Positions 15,095 through 15,170 of a DNA stretch of 15,170 nt are shown here, one piece after another (positions within the stretch are counted from its first letter, which is position 1; each line of letters begins with the position of its first letter). The DNA is from Deltaproteobacteria bacterium (lineage in GTDB: Bacteria; Desulfobacterota; JADFXK01): assembly GCA_015233285.1 (NCBI GenBank), contig JADFYA010000021.1, positions 3,707 to 18,876 of the forward strand, given 5' to 3'. A program made the translations under genes and the position numbers. The notes under the pieces are model-generated. The model was not told the origin of the DNA. It searched no databases and was given only the letters and a program-made list of their open reading frames with translations.

Positions 15095-15170
15095 GCGGCC
15101 GGTACCCCGTCTCGTAGGATTTCTCTATAAATTGCAGTGTGCCTAAAGGCTCCGGTCGTCCAGTCCGCCA
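15091..15170 (-). CDS. C-terminal end of a probable MNT-type nucleotidyltransferase (cut by window)
   Basis: Twenty-five codons and a TGA stop are visible, reading ADWTTGAFRHTAIYREILRDGVPAA. The REILRDGVP ending resembles the last helix and strand of minimal nucleotidyltransferases (typically R-x-ILREGV). Its stop overlaps the HEPN ATG (ATGA), the usual arrangement of MNT/HEPN operons. The GSxxxGxxxxxSD catalytic motif would lie outside the window, so the call rests on context and a short ending. Confidence 0.5.
   Translation of the reverse strand, partial: ADWTTGAFRHTAIYREILRDGVPAA

Overview
The window looks like chromosomal DNA of a Gram-negative, anaerobe-type bacterium, most plausibly of the Desulfobacterota (former Deltaproteobacteria). 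This rests on the mix of TrmFO, an O-antigen-ligase-type membrane protein, a CZB-domain chemoreceptor, an exosortase with IPTL-CTERM proteins, and moderate-to-high GC codon use. The genus cannot be fixed from the sequence alone.

Layout. 1-3235 (+): the 3' 99% of trmFO (tRNA m5U54 methylation), a small MTH1187/YkoF-type thiamine-binding protein, and a multi-pass O-antigen ligase/polymerase family protein. 3306-4199 (-): a Rpn/DUF2887-like PD-(D/E)XK protein. 4290-10136 (-): a protein-sorting island. It holds two secreted proteins with nearly identical C-terminal blocks (Thr-Pro linker, bacterial repeat domain, IPTLNEWG-TM-Arg sorting tail). One is a DUF3494 ice-binding-like adhesin and the other carries cadherin/Ig-like domains. 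Further upstream on the same strand is a large exosortase gene. The island is full of recombination scars: a frameshifted copy of the exosortase 3' end, a remnant of a third Thr-Pro/repeat-domain gene, a truncated IS4-type transposase, tandem direct repeats, inverted repeats, and duplicated terminators. 10338-12698 (-): a dCache-HAMP-MCP-CZB chemoreceptor. 13049-14080 (-): ruvB. 14200-14538 (-): a small exported basic protein with an internal repeat. 14657-15170 (-): a HEPN protein whose ATG overlaps the stop of the gene before it, which reads like the end of a MNT nucleotidyltransferase.

How the parts fit. The IPTL-CTERM proteins are the expected substrates of an XrtH-type exosortase, so 4397-10136 reads as a self-contained system: export, recognition of the C-terminal tail in the inner membrane, cleavage and surface attachment. 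The most interesting point is that the exosortase is not a normal single-domain enzyme. It contains two complete Cys-Arg-His exosortase signatures in tandem (C84/R125/H144 and C250/R292/H312) and a third, degenerate module (C390, H431 in place of Arg). It ends in a basic tail produced by read-through into the remains of a Thr-Pro repeat gene. All family assignments are by eye; no database search was run.
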